Shown: positions 34,648 through 47,450 of the stretch, piece after piece
How the letters are laid out: every line of letters begins with the position of its first letter
Numbering within the stretch: position 1 is the first letter of the stretch
Origin: Entonaema liquescens
Taxonomy: Eukaryota > Ascomycota > Sordariomycetes > Xylariales > Xylariaceae
Direction of reading: 5' to 3'
Length of the DNA: 64,000 nt
Assembly (NCBI GenBank): GCA_902805475.1
Contig: CADCSX010000008.1
Location: forward strand, 1,178,001-1,242,000
Position numbers and translations under genes: made by a program
The notes under the pieces: generated by a model
Databases searched by the model: none
Told to the model about the DNA's origin: nothing
What the model saw: only the letters and a program-made list of their open reading frames with translations

Positions 34648-35536
34648 CGCGGAACTATGGGCTGCAGTACGACAAAACAATTAGGATAGATACACGACGG
34701 AAATATCGTAATTTGGTTCTGACGGACTCACAATAATATATGACCTCACGGTCGGCTACAATTATCTGTTGGGAGGTGTCAATTAGCAAGTAACTTGCAG
34801 TAACTTTTAGCTTATTGTATGATGAGGTCGAGTTGCTTAAAGTCCAGCAGCCAATGATGTCGAGCTAATGTTGTGGCCTGAGGTGGAGAAGAATATTAGC
34901 CTTAATAGTGTTAGCTAAGCAGTTTTATTTCGAATGGCTTTTGGTCAGCTTCGGCTTTAGAGTAACCGTACCGACCGTACCTGGGGTCCAGTCTGACTAA
35001 TTTGTGGGGCCATAGCAATTGCACCAGTTGCACCACCAACTCTAACTTACCTCACCAACTAAAAGACGTCGCGAGGGGGAATCATTTTTTATCATTTCGA
35101 TATGCATTAATTGCCCTTTGTCGCATATTTTGCTCTTCATTTCAACGGCAATACGCGTCAAACAGCTTTCTAAATCACGGTATTCCATGATTAATACTCA
35201 ATAATTACCTTACAAACGATATAGAGCGCGTTTACAACACATTCGAGTCGACAGAACCAACTCTAGTTTACACGCTTCAAATGCCTTGGGTATTACCAGC
35301 ATTCGATCTTGTACCTATCATATATCTGAATCTACCATACGCACGCCCTTCATAGCCAACTTCGTCCTTTTGCGACAGGCATGCGACAAGGTCCTTCGTA
35401 ACGCGAAGTGGCGCGACCAGGTGGCCTTGGAGTACTTGTCGCAAGATACCCCTAATCCCACGCCTGCCACCTCACGTAAAAAGGTGCGCATAACTAAGCG
35501 ATACTTACCGACCCAATTTACCATATTCGTAAGGCG
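34648..35536. other. Divergent intergenic region with a possible upstream SAS3 exon
   Basis: Separates the NDUFA1-type gene and the MYST gene. A coding-looking stretch at 35385-35483 (ACDKVLRNAKWRDQVALEY, then SRKK) could splice by a 50-base intron (35484-35533, GTGCGC to CGTAAG, with ATAACTAAG as a branch site) in frame to the MYST gene. An ATG at 35281 (MPW, donor GTATTA at 35290) could start it. I regard this as possible, not shown. Confidence 0.4.
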
Positions 35537-38500
35537 ATGGCCAATACGCAACTCATGCAAGAGGAACTACAACAAAGCGTAGTGCTATCCGAAGAGGATG
35601 CCGAGTTTGAGGAAGATATCCCAGACGACCCGATGATGGTAGATAGCGGTGGCCTCCTACCTTCGGGTAACTCAGGGATCAGGATCATATAGACGCCGAT
35701 CAAATGGTACGCGATTACAGTAATGATAGTGCGATAGGTGCCAATACGGTACCTGTAGGCGAGATGGCTCCACACCTTGAAACAGGAGGCGGATTAGACG
35801 GCATACCAGTTGGCAATGGTGATATCGGTGTTCACGATGGTGAGACTCCAGGTAGCGAGGATGACATCCATGACGACGATGATGCCTTCGATATGGACGC
35901 GGAAGGGGAAGACGATGATGATGACGTTGGACAGCGTCACATTGATCGCAATGCCGATTCTAGCAATGAGGAAGATGCAGCACAAGAGCCTGTCGAGGAG
36001 GACGAAGACGAAAACGAAGGTGTTGGAGCTGTTAAGATCAGGCCTGGTGATACCGATGAAGAGAGCGATAGTGACGATGATATCAGCTTAGTATCACACT
36101 CCAGTGGTCGGGAATCAGCAGCCGAATGGGAAGAAGCCGTCGACAATGATGACGAAGACGAAGATGAAGACGAGGATTCTGATGCCGCAGACCCTAATAA
36201 CTGCATATTCTGTAAAAAGGACGAAGAGCATGACCCCGGAGTAGAGTTCGAGGCATACCTTGCCTGCAAAGGATGTGGTGAGCATGGTATGTACAGCGTC
36301 TTTACCATATCTATAGTTTTGTGCCTGATCTAATTCGTGAAACCCAGCTCACCAACAATGTGCCCGTGAAGAAGGGGCACTCGATGATAAAAACAGTACG
36401 TCCAGCACACAATGACTCTATGTTTTAAGTTATGTAACTCACATGTCTATACAGATGCATCAATCTGGAAATGCCCAGATTGTGCCGCTGATGAATTAGG
36501 ATCAGATTCGGAGGCGGCCTTTGACCATGAAAATGCAGAAGGCAATCATGAGATGGAACTAGATGGTGGAGCTGATGACAGCGATTTATCCCCTACTGCA
36601 ACCAGTCGATCAACCGCTCCTAAACTTGCTCGGGATTTACTTCCTTCTCAACGTGGCCTAAACAAACCAGATTCACACTCTGTTTTCAATCAGTTGGTAC
36701 TCGACGAAGACCCTATGGATGGTTCGCGAGTCCTGCGAAAAAGAAAAACATCATCACCCGAGGCCGAGGCAGACATGGAGGAAGTAATGTCCCTACGTAA
36801 GCGAAGAAAAAACACTTCTGAGGAATCTGCCGTAGACGAGGTTGTCCAAGAGACATCAAATTCAGCAGAACCATCAAGTAGGCAAAGGTCAGGGCGTTCC
36901 CTGCGGCACAAAGTATCAAGCTCAGATGCTCTATGCACGATTGTTAAGAAGTCGCGCTCCAGCCTATTAGTAAAGATGCGAGTGGGCGCTACGAAATTGC
37001 ATAAACTTTCACACAACTCGAGAACCCGGAGGAAACGATCTGGTCGGGCAACTACATCCCGATCATCTCGGTCATCTAGAAATGCCACATCAACACGAGC
37101 TGCGGCTGTTGCAGAACCACCTCCACTGACACCATTCTTCCCTTCCAGCTATTCACAGCCATTCTATTCTTTCTACGATAAAGAGCCAGATGAGCTTAAG
37201 GGCAAGCCATACGGTGGTATCTTAAGTGAGGACCAAGCGGACACGACGAAAACGCTGCCTACTAAGGATGATCGGCGCCGGTTTGATGAAGCAAAACAGA
37301 AAGCGGAAGAAGAATGGAGAAACAGACTACTTGCTATGCAAGCCGAAGCCGAGGTGCCAGCAAAAAAATCTCGGAAAGCCTCCGGTCCCGCAAGTCAGAT
37401 CGAATGCATCGAATTTGGCGGCTGGGAAATAGACACTTGGTACGCCGCCCCGTATCCTGAAGAGTATAGTCGCAACCGAGTCCTCTACATATGCGAATTT
37501 TGCTTGAAATACATGAATTCGGATTATGTTGCGTGGCGACACAAGCTCAAATGCGCTGCAAAACACCCTCCTGGCGATGAGATATACCGACGCGGCTCAG
37601 TTTCCTTCTTCGAGGTTGACGGTCGAAAAAACCCCGTATATTGTCAAAACCTCTGTCTTTTAGCCAAGCTGTTCCTTGGTTCCAAGACACTCTACTACGA
37701 CGTAGAGCCATTTCTGTTCTACGTCCTTTGCGAATACGACGACCTAGGGTATCACTTTGTCGGCTACTTTTCTAAAGAAAAGCGAGCGAGCAGCCAGAAC
37801 AATGTCAGCTGCATCTTGACACTACCTATCCATCAGCGAAAGGGCTATGGCCATTTACTTATCGACTTCTCCTATCTTCTAACTAAAGTAGAAGAGAAAA
37901 CTGGCTCTCCTGAAAAGCCGTTATCTGATATGGGTCTCGTTTCGTATCGTAATTATTGGAGATTGGTCATGTGCAAATACCTCATTGAGCATATGCCAGG
38001 GGACAGGTCACAGAAAAAAGGTCTGAGTATTAGGCAAATATCAGACGATACAGGAATGACCCCAGATGATGTTATCTCGGCCCTGGAGGCACTTCGTTTC
38101 CTCGTTCGAGACCCCGTCACTCAGGTCTACGCATTCCGGATTGATTTATCCTACTGTCATAAAGAAGTTGCGAAATGGGAAGCAAAGAATTATGTTAAAT
38201 TAAATCCCAAAGATCTCACATGGATGCCCTATGTCATGGGTCGTAGCAATGCTACAAATTTCGAGCTGGGACCAGCTCTCAATACAATCGCACCCCGCGA
38301 AGAGGATGAAGAGGTGAAAGCCGTCCAGACTCTAGCAGAGAGTGGTATCGCAACAGGGGATTTTGCCGTCACGCAACCAGCTAGCCAAAAACCACCTCCA
38401 GGCGCCGAATCATCCGTTCTCGAATCAACGGAACCAAATGATAACGCTATTATCGAGTCTAGTGAGGATATAAAGCCTAACGGTATTGGCAAGGAAAACG

Positions 38501-39180
38501 TAACTACTTCTACAAGCCGGTCCGAAGACCCAAGTGCTTCTGTTGGCGCTGCTGCCCCTACGAATATTCCGGACGATGAAAACGATTGGCTTAAGCCATA
38601 CGATACTATCCCACCCAACAGATTCCAGGTCTTTCCTCCTATAAATAATAGGCGCACGGGCATTTCACGTCTCAACTCGAGCATTGCTAGACCGCCACCT
38701 TTGCCGCGTATCCCACCTCCAAGCTCTCGAAGAGCCGTACGACCTAAAGCTCGTCGGTCAACCACCGGCGCTACCGTTCGGAAATCGGCTCAGAAGACAC
38801 CATCAGGTAAGCGTAAGCCTGGCGGCACTGGTCGCGGTCCCGGGCGATGGCCAAAGGGCACCAAGAAGAGTGATTACGGCAATGCGGATAGCGGCCCTGG
38901 TTTACCACCAGCGTGGGTTGAGCGAAAGCGACTACAAGATATAGGTACAACCAAGACAACCGATGACAATACTCAAGACACGGTCCAGGTGCAAGTCACT
39001 GAGGCCAGCAAAAGCCAGAAGGGGAAGCAAGTTGCATCCCTCTCTGCCAATTTTAACGGAATAGCCCACGCTACAACCAGCAACGAAGCCGCATTGCCCG
39101 GCAAGGCTGACGTCGATGTAGATATGGGCGGATTTGACAGCCATCAGGTAGACGTGGGTGCGGAGATGGGAGAGACGTAA
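35537..39180 (+). CDS. MYST histone acetyltransferase, SAS3/KAT6-like, with PHD-type finger
   Basis: Catalytic subunit of a NuA3-like complex acetylating histone H3. Exons: 35537-35648, 35693-36286, 36348-36395 and 36455-39180; 1159 residues. Exons 2-4 join into a zinc finger (CIFCKKDE ... CKGCGEHAHQQCA ... WKCPDC), a PHD-type reader. The MYST core carries the C2HC finger (CEFC ... HKLKC, about 598-620), catalytic Cys704 (VSCILTLP), the acetyl-CoA loop QRKGYGHLL (712-720) and Glu737 (SPEKPLSD). A very acidic N-terminal region (residues 80-200) and a basic Pro-rich tail (about 980-1070) flank these. The 44-base first intron (GTGGCC to TATAG) is short and its donor uncertain; a 26-base alternative (GTAACT) would also keep frame but is improbably small. 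An upstream coding exon is possible. Confidence 0.9.
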
Positions 39181-41457
39181 GGAAAACGGTCTCTCTCGTC
39201 TTAGATGAACATGATAGTTGTACAGTTACCGATGTATTTATAGCCGCGATGGATCTTGGGGATTCACAAGGAAGATATTGTTTGATTCACGGGACGCCAA
39301 GCTTGAGGAAAGCAGAGGGCCAAGGGAACGGCGTATAGGTGAAGAAACTTTAGTCGCGACGCCGGTAGATACCTAATGGAATGTTTTATTTTGTAAGATT
39401 GCTTAGCTTGGCTTTGCTCCGTAGTCCTAGATTTGAGATCCAAGGAGGAAGCCTACTCAAGGTAGTGCGCAAAGGAGCTTGAATGAGCTCAGGGGCTAAA
39501 GCATCTCCATATACATGTTTACTTGCTTTCTATCGCGCATTGACGTGGTATACGCTACCTGATGTTTACGCTTTACTACGTACAGTTTCACTAGGCTAGG
39601 GACTACGAAATAGGTTTAATACTAAAGATTTTATTTTCTTACGCGGCGGGTGATTCAACTCTTCATTCCTAAGTGGAAAATTCGCAGCATTGTCCCTATA
39701 TATAATTGCCAGGAGACAGTAGAGCTGGCCCCTTAAGGCAGGTACTAGGCACCAAGTCTACACAAAGAGAACATCCTCCCTATCTTAGATAGGGGGGTAA
39801 AGGGACGTAGATGTCATCGTTATACTATTTTCTGAGCATCTACCTCTCACTCTTTGTGACATAATACCCTATGCTAGGTTTTAGAGGAAGAAAGGTTACA
39901 TATTTTCATCTATAATATAGTTCAACTCCTACAACAAATATGTTGATATGTCTAATTCTTCGTTTGTCTAATTCTTGTCTTGGTGCCACTCGACTCAGTG
40001 ATGTGTCGCTTGTTCCTAGTTATTATTATTAGACCTGTTAGTTTTTTAAGAGAAGTTTTGGATAAATCGCTAGTCAAGTCTCATTAAGATTAACAACTCT
40101 TTGTGTTAAGACGAGGTGTATTCTCACTTTTCACTTTCTTCCTTAAATTTATCACAACAGGTATGAGTTCTATATGCACAAGTTCGATGAAGTACCCCCA
40201 GGGAGTACTACACATTAATTAAGAAATTGGGTAGGACGAGGGATAGGGTGCTAGATTTGGGGAGCGAATAGGAGGCTATTCTGACTCCTCGTAGTTACTA
40301 GAAGAGGGAAATGAATAATGAAGCTTTATGAGTCTTTATGATTTTTTTTTAAAAAATTGCATCGAAATATGTAAGAAGTACACTTGCCTAGATCAATACG
40401 CAGCACCCCCTAGGGGGTGTTTCGTTGAGTTAACAGAGAGCACCAATAGTTTGATACAATCAATGATGCCTTAGAATTGCTATAAAACTCTGAGGTTCAA
40501 TTTATATTTCTGATAATTGTATTTAGAAGAAGTCCTGCTATGAAGAATTGTCGATGTTGGAACTATGCCAATTCTTAAATCTTATGCTGTCTTTGACTTG
40601 TTGAAATATGTTGAGATGTGGTTTAACCATGGTACATTGGGAATCATCATAAACTAAAACAAGAAGGGTATAAGCAACTCTATTATTCCGCAAGGAGCCA
40701 TATGCCTACCCTAGGCAACCATGAAGGTATAGACAATATGGCTTAGAGTGTCATATTACCTTGATGTCTCATAATATTAGAAAATGTAATTTTCATATAT
40801 ATCTATCTCTCAAAGCGCAACTAACCACTCTTAACCCTCTTTACATTGCCTTGTGAACTATTCAGTGTGACATCCCTTTTATCCCATTTATAGTTTCCGA
40901 GAACCTTCTTTCCTAGGTATCCCATTAATCCTTGACTGATTAGAAATTAAAAAGATAATGTGTACAATCAAGAACATCCATGGTTGATAAGGGAGTATCT
41001 ACGTTGACCAACCTCATGTCAAGCCTGCGAGACTTACACATGAACGGTTCTCATGATACTATATCTAAAACATTGGCAACCATCATAGCTTTTTAGTAAT
41101 ATGTCAAGACAAGAAGGTATACGTGAGATAGAATTCCAAGATTTACACATGGTGTTTGTGTACGTTTATATATACGACTTGATGCATTTAACCACTAAGC
41201 GCATATTCCTAAGTCGGTTAGAAATGTATCTAGGTACCGTCGGCGACAACTCAGAGTTGATGCCGCTGATGTTTCAGCCTTGCAGATAAGGATAAGCAAT
41301 AAGGGCCAAATATTACAGACGGCTAAAGTTTAAATTGTACAGCTCATTCAATTTCCAATTCGACCACTTCACCTGGTATCTATTGTTTCAATTATATACC
41401 TAGGTGTGTATAATGAATGGCTTCGCTGGTTCGAGGTAGTCAGCAGACCAGGCAGCT
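39181..41457. other. Intergenic region with a MITE
   Basis: 2.3 kb containing MITE family 1 (40164-40446). Duplicated TGTCTAATTCTTCGTTTGTCTAATTCTTG is near 39949. No gene with family resemblance. The 62-codon frame at 41101-41289 is not supported by anything further. Confidence 0.45.
40164..40446. mobile_element. MITE family 1, diverged full-length copy (283 bp)
   Basis: Left arm: TGAGTTCTATATGCACAAG, then a hairpin AGTACCCCCAGGGAGTACT. Right arm: CAATACGCAGCACCCCCT, then AGGGGGTGTTTCG and the terminal AGAGCACCAA. The arms are inverted to each other and flanked by TA on both sides (40162-40163 and 40447-40448). Homologous to 48988-49299 but more diverged. No coding capacity. Confidence 0.8.
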
Positions 41458-42677
41458 ATGAAGCGCCCGAATATGTTGAACTTAGTAATGCCGGGCCGCG
41501 TAATCTCAACGCTATTCCTCTTGGCCCTGCATTGGTTTCTCATCTCGCCCGTCGTCGCATACACAGCGTTATCGGATAACTTTCTAAAATTAATTCCATC
41601 GGGAGGTGATGACTTCGATATTGAGAAAGGAAAGCTTCTGGCCCCGATCTTAATCCCCCGAGTTCCGGGTACTCCGGGTCAAGCTACGGTCCAAAAACAT
41701 TTCGTGGACTTCTTCACGAACGAGTTACCAAAATGGAGTATCGAGTGGTATAACTCGACCTCCAAAACTCCCACATCAGGGAATAAAGAGTTACCATTTG
41801 CGAATCTAGTATTCAAGAGGGAGCCACCATGGGTTAAGGAAGGACAGTCAAATCTTCTGACACTTGCGGCTCATTACGATAGCTTAATTACCCCTGAAGG
41901 ATTCATTGGTGCTACTGATAGTGCTGTGCCTTGTGCTATTCTCATGCACGTTGCGAGGTACATCGACAAATTCGTTACACAGATGCACGACGAGATGTCT
42001 GCACTTGGTGAAGGTGGAACTGTGGCTATGGATATGGGCGTGCAGATTATTTTGTTCGATGGTGAGGAGGCATTCAAAAGCTGGTCAGCGACGGACTCAT
42101 GCTATGGATCTAGGTAAGCCCTAATATACCCTCAGCCCTCAGCCTTGCAAAGTAAAGCACAGACTGACAAATATTCAGAGCTCTGGCAGAGCTTTGGGAG
42201 AACTCCTTTCACCCAGCAACATCATTCTACCGGAACCCGTTAGATCAGATTAGCATGTTCGTGCTTTTGGATCTTCTCGGTTCTCCTGACCCAACGATAC
42301 CGTCGTTGTTTCTACCAACGCATTGGGCTTACAAGGCTATGGCCTCTATCGAAGATCGGATGCGTAAGCTGGATCTTCTCGAGTCAAGACCGCAACGCCC
42401 CTTTCTACCTGAATCAGACAAAAAGCCGACTGCTTTTCGGCCTCTCTACATTGATGATGATCATAAACCTTTCATCACTCGTGGTGTGCCAATTCTACAC
42501 ATGATTGCCTCACCATTCCCTGATGTGTGGCATAAGATGGAGGACGATGGGGCTCACCTGGATATGCCGACTGTACGTGACTGGTCTAAAATCGTCACGG
42601 CTTTCGCGCTCGAGTGGTTGGATATGATGGAAGTTGAACCTACAGAAGCTACAAAAGCTACAGCGCCAGGCCCATAA
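41458..42677 (+). CDS. Glutaminyl-peptide cyclotransferase-like (M28 family)
   Basis: Zinc enzyme fold of glutaminyl cyclase, which converts N-terminal Gln of peptides to pyroglutamate in the secretory pathway. Two exons, 41458-42113 and 42179-42677 (65-base intron, GTAAGC to TTCAG); 384 residues. The hydrophobic segment at 15-35 is a signal peptide or anchor. Metal and active-site residues are recognisable: His139 and Asp141 (AAHYDS), Asp154 (GATDSAVPC), Glu203/Glu204 (LFDGEEAF), the YGSRALAE motif across the splice, and the C-terminal PFPDVWH with its His. The pattern favours a glutaminyl cyclase over an M28 aminopeptidase. The start could instead be Met6 or Met11. Confidence 0.88.
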
Positions 42678-44366
42678 CCTGTTTAATAGGGACTACCTCT
42701 CGGGTCTTTTTGTAATTCACATAGGAGCGATTTTAAGTATTGGTGTTCAATAGGCAAAGTGATTTACAGTCGAAGGTTATGTTGCACATTTGACTGGGTA
42801 GAAAAAATAACTCGATATTAGATGGATTATGAACTTTATGTCAGAGTTCTATGTGATGCATGTTCGCCAATATTACTACCGATCCGCGCCCCTGACTTAT
42901 TCTCTCAATGGCGTAAGGAGGTTTCTTGTCACAAGCAAATGTTGTATTATTAGAATCATCTCAAGCGCTCTTGACTGCATATTACCAATAATACTACGTC
43001 TGCGTATGCGTTCACCAGTAAGCAGGTCGTAATGCAATGTATGTATGAAGATTTTGTGCATAAGGGTACATTCGATGAAGCTAAAATGGTTCTTGAAGGG
43101 TTCAATTCGAGATTGAGGACTCCACCAAGCTACCACCAACCTACGTCATCCCCGACTCAGCGAATAGGGTGACACGCTTCCACGCTTCCATGCATACTAA
43201 AAAGTACATGTACTGGTACATGGAGTAATGCAGGAAATGCGAATTGAGTTACGTAGGTAATATACTTGGAGGTTCGTGCTCGTAGGTAAAACGGAGAAAG
43301 TGCAGCTCGCCCAGTGCTGACCAACAGGAAGTCAGGACACGTCGATGGGGCTCACGGGGACGCTTTCCTGCCGCGTCACAATGGCCACCCGAAGAGACGA
43401 ACGGGGGAAGGACCTGTAGTGTGTAGTATGTATGTGTCTAGGTACATGCGTAGAAATCTTACCTTAGGTAGGTATGTATCAATTATTCCGCCTGACTGTG
43501 ACCCCATCCAACCAAATCCAGTCCATTCCAACCTTAATCTGTTAGTCTCCTATTTTTTGGCCATCTAACCACCTAATCTAACCTAATTTACAGCATTGCT
43601 GACTTGCCTTTAACAAATCTGTTTTTTTTCCTTTTCGTCAATTGTTAATTGAAGAGACGAAAAGATAAAAACTAGGTACTTATTATTTATTTTATTTTAC
43701 TTCCTCTTAGGATTTAGTTTTATTTTATATCTGTTATTACCCCTTTCTCCTTGTATTGATAATATCTTTTTTTTTTCTTCCTTTCAAAGAGACCTCGGCG
43801 GTTGCACGGCTGAGTACCGTATCTAATACAAATACCTGCAACAAATAGCCCATACCCTGGGTACGTATCCGCTGCTGCGTCTCCTGTTGCCAAGGCCCGC
43901 ATTACGCCTGTCTCGTCCTATTTGGGTGCGTACGGTACCTACAACGTGTACGGGCACAGCTTGGGCTCCCCTCCCAAACTTCCTCAGTTCATCAATTAAA
44001 AGTTACTCTAATCAACCAAATCCACCGACCTCTCCCCTCTCCCCGAAGACTTGGTCTCCTTTAATCGCGATTAAACTATTAGAGGATCCGTGCTTGTCCC
44101 TTACTTTATTCTGGGTCGCAGGCGAAATTGCCGTCCGAGCTGCTAACGGCTCTTGAATTAGACGAGTCTGCGACGACACTGGATTTATAGTAAAACAATA
44201 CTGAGAGATAATCCGCCGGCTGGATTGCGCTTTCGCGCCGACTACTGATCACTCTGCGATCGTACCATCACCAACATTTCAACCCACCACCACAAACCTC
44301 GTCTCGCCTCTAGTTATTGCTACATTCATATAGTCGCTTTCGTTCGTTTGGAGGAATATCGCCAAG
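42678..44366. other. Intergenic; promoter of the epsin gene
   Basis: No gene recognised. From about 43570 the sequence turns strongly pyrimidine-rich (TTTTTTTTCTTCC near 43770; CACCACCACAAACC near 44284), consistent with the promoter and 5' leader of the epsin gene. Confidence 0.45.
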
Positions 44367-46305
44367 ATGTCTAAGGTTATGAGAAGTGTGAAAAATGTCA
44401 CCAAGGGCTATTCTAGTGTCCAGGTCAAAGTGCGCGAAGGTTAGTATAGTGCTACTATTATTTGCTTTTCATCCATCCATCCATCCATACCAAATCATCC
44501 AGCGCTTAGCCACAATTAAATACTAATTTGTTTGTAGCGACGAGTAATGATCCATGGGGACCGACCGGAACCCAGATGAGCGAGATTGCTCAGCTCACAT
44601 ACAATTCGTATGTTTACCCACAATTGCACCACGTCCATATTGTACAATTTCCCTAACTATTTCTCTAGGTCGACGGAGTTCTATGACATCGTTGATATGC
44701 TCGACAAGCGCCTAAACGACAAAGGCAAGAATTGGAGGCACGTTTTGAAGGCGCTGAAAGTACTGGACTATTGTCTCCACGAAGGCTCCGAGCTCATTGT
44801 TACTTGGGCGCGAAAGAACATTTACATCATCAAGACCTTGCGCGAGTTTGTCTATATCGACGAAGAAGGCCGGGACGTAGGACAAAATGGTAAGTCATTC
44901 TAAGGTACAACTGAAGGCTGTCCAATTACTGATGGGGTGCATAGTCCGAGTTGCCGCGAAAGAGTTAACGGCCTTGATTCTGGATGAAGAGAGACTGCGA
45001 GCCGAACGTAGCGATCGGAAGACGTGGAAGTCCCGTGTTACCGGCATCGAAGAATTCGCGCCCGAGGGGGCCACAGTCCCACGAGGAGGAAACAACCGAC
45101 GTCCCCCACGACATAGCGACGAGGAAGAGGATGCCGAGTACAAGCTGGCACTAGAAGCTAGCAAATACCAGGAAGAAGAGGATCGAAGAAAACGCGAAAA
45201 CCGCCAGGGAGCCGACGACGATGATGATCTGGCCAAGGCCATTAAACTTAGCCAGGAGGAAGATGAGCGAAGGAGGCGAGAATTAGAAGAAAGCAATGCT
45301 AGCTCACTGTTCGACGAACCTGGACCGAGCAACGCACCCCAACCGACTGGGTTAAATATGGGATATCAACAGGGTAGCAATGTTGACTGGCTTGGAAACC
45401 CGATCGATCAGAACCAGATGATGCAACCGCAACCGACCGGCTACGTGAACAATGCGTATACTGGATACCCAGCAAATGGTTATTCGAATGGCTACAACAA
45501 TGGTTTCAACCCTCAGCCAACGGGCGTGTATGATCCTTATGGTCAACAACAGCAACAGCAGCTGCAGCAACAGAACACTCTTCAGCCACCCACACAGCAA
45601 TTCCAGATGCAACCTACTGGATACAATCCTTATGGCCAGCAACCTCAGTTTCAGCAACAGTTTCAGCCTCAGCCTACTGCTTCCCCGGAGCCATCAGTCC
45701 AGCCTGGAAGCAACAACCCATGGGCTTCTAACAACAATCAAAGTCAATCGGCACTCAAACCGACGCCAACCGGGTCGAACAACCCCTTCGCTACCGGTTT
45801 TGGACGGCAACAACAACAATCACAGGCTCCAGCTATTCCCACTCTAAGCAGCTTGCAGAGTCTTCCCGAGCAAAAGTCGCTCCAGACATTCACCCCACCC
45901 CCTCAACCTCAATTCCAATCTCAGCCCCAGCCCTCGTTTCAAATCCAGCCGCCTCAGAAGCCTCTTAGTGAACATGAACAGAAGCTTAACGCCCTTCTTG
46001 CTAGCGGCGAGGGTATGGACACGTTTGGAAATACTGGTGAACTTCGTATTCCTGCTCAGCATACAGCACCTGGTACCTTCGTCAATTCGGCTGGTTCAGG
46101 CGCCAGTAGGCTCACAGCCGAGGCTACGGGCAATAATCCGTTCCTTCGGCAGCAGTTCACCGGCATGCCAACGGTATCTTATGGCGCACCGCAGATGCCT
46201 GCAGCCACCGGACCAGCCGGCATGAATGGATTTGGTGGCGCAAGCAACCCGTTCGCGGCACGGCCGCAACAGAATAACCAGGGGCAAGACCTCATCCAAT
46301 TCTAG
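44367..46305 (+). CDS. Epsin (ENTH-domain endocytic adaptor), ENT1/ENT2-like
   Basis: Clathrin adaptor that binds PI(4,5)P2 and ubiquitinated cargo at the plasma membrane. Exons: 44367-44439, 44538-44607, 44669-44889 and 44945-46305; 574 residues. The ENTH domain (about 1-145) is rebuilt by splicing: VKNVTKGYSSVQVKVREATS, NDPWGPTG, STEFYDIVDMLDKRL, GKNWRHVLKALKVLDYCL. Two ubiquitin-interacting motifs follow (EYKLALEASKYQEE; DDLAKAIKLSQEED). The Gln/Asn/Pro-rich tail has three NPF motifs for EH-domain proteins (NPFATG, NPFLRQ, NPFAAR), a C-terminal clathrin-box-like DLIQF, and at least four QPTG sites of the [LIVMF]xxQxTG kind phosphorylated by Ark1/Prk1-family kinases in yeast endocytic proteins. 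Confidence 0.95.
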
Positions 46306-47450
46306 ATTTCCCCTTTTGCGAAGATGTTCGCGATGCGGATCGCGCGCTCTTCATTTGCATGTAGTAATACATGCCGTTTTCCTAAGCTGGGTGATACCCA
46401 TCCTAGTCTATACTACACGTGTTGCGTTTTCTGTGCTTTTTGGCCGACTAATAGTAGATAAGAGTTGGTTACCGGAGGGCTCGTATTTGCTCTCCAAGGA
46501 AAATCATAGGTGGGGGTTGGGTCTATGATACAATTCCCCGTGCAGCTTTGCGCTGTGCTTTTGGGGAAGAAGCTGGGACGGATTTCATTTCATGGCAGCA
46601 GTCCCATAGTGTCGAAACGATCAATAGAAGACAATGAATGGGCCTGAGTTTCAAACAGTGTAGGAAGATAATATTGTTATAATTAACCGTGATATTTTCA
46701 AATTCCGAACCTCCCGTTATACCCTAACTGGATATATAAACATGTATACATATCCCATGTATACTTCTCTACCCCCCGTCTGCTCTGCCCAAACGCCCGC
46801 CTCCCGGTCTCCATTCAGAACAGAAAAATAGATACTATGTAGTCGGGCCCTATGCACAACTCCAAATCCGTAACGTAGTGCACTTTGTATGCAAGATGTG
46901 TATATACAACTCCAAGCCAACCCGGCCTCTTCCTACCCTTCCAATACAAGCTTTTCAGGGCATCGAAACGGTCTCTGACATGGTAGCACAAGGTAGACGA
47001 GGTAAAGTAATAGCGTAAACTGTAGAATCGGAGAGAAATATAGCGCAATATTAGACAGAACGTAATGTAATGTGGGTATCGGGTATCTCGCAAGCCTGCT
47101 TTTCTTCTCCCTGCGGCTCCTTTTTCTACGCCGTTCTTCTGTTTGTTTGATTCGCCAAGCAAACTCATCCTCTTATCTCCTTTTTGTCTGCTGCATCCTG
47201 GCCCTCCTGTCTCGGCTTCCTCTCGGCTTGCCGCTTGGCTATTCTCGCCCCTTCTTGCGGCTCCCTGACACGCGCTAAATGGCGCCGTTTAATTCTTAAG
47301 AGGGATATTCACGGCAGGGGCTCTCCTGGCACCACTTCCGCTGTAGTCCTAGTGTCAGACGGCTTTATTCCCTGGGACTTAGCGAAGCGGATGGGATGTC
47401 GCGCTTCCTCTCGCGTTACTTCATTTTTTTCCCCGGCTACCTCCCATCCA
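46306..47450. other. Convergent intergenic region
   Basis: 3' flanks of the epsin and centrin genes. No gene recognised; several short overlapping frames on both strands without family resemblance. Polypyrimidine sequence occurs at 47098-47125. Confidence 0.5.

Noticed and set aside
35667..35692. 26-base GTAACT-TATAG intron in the SAS3-like gene
   Set aside because: Keeps frame but is too short for spliceosomal removal; the 44-base GTGGCC intron ending at the same acceptor is preferred.
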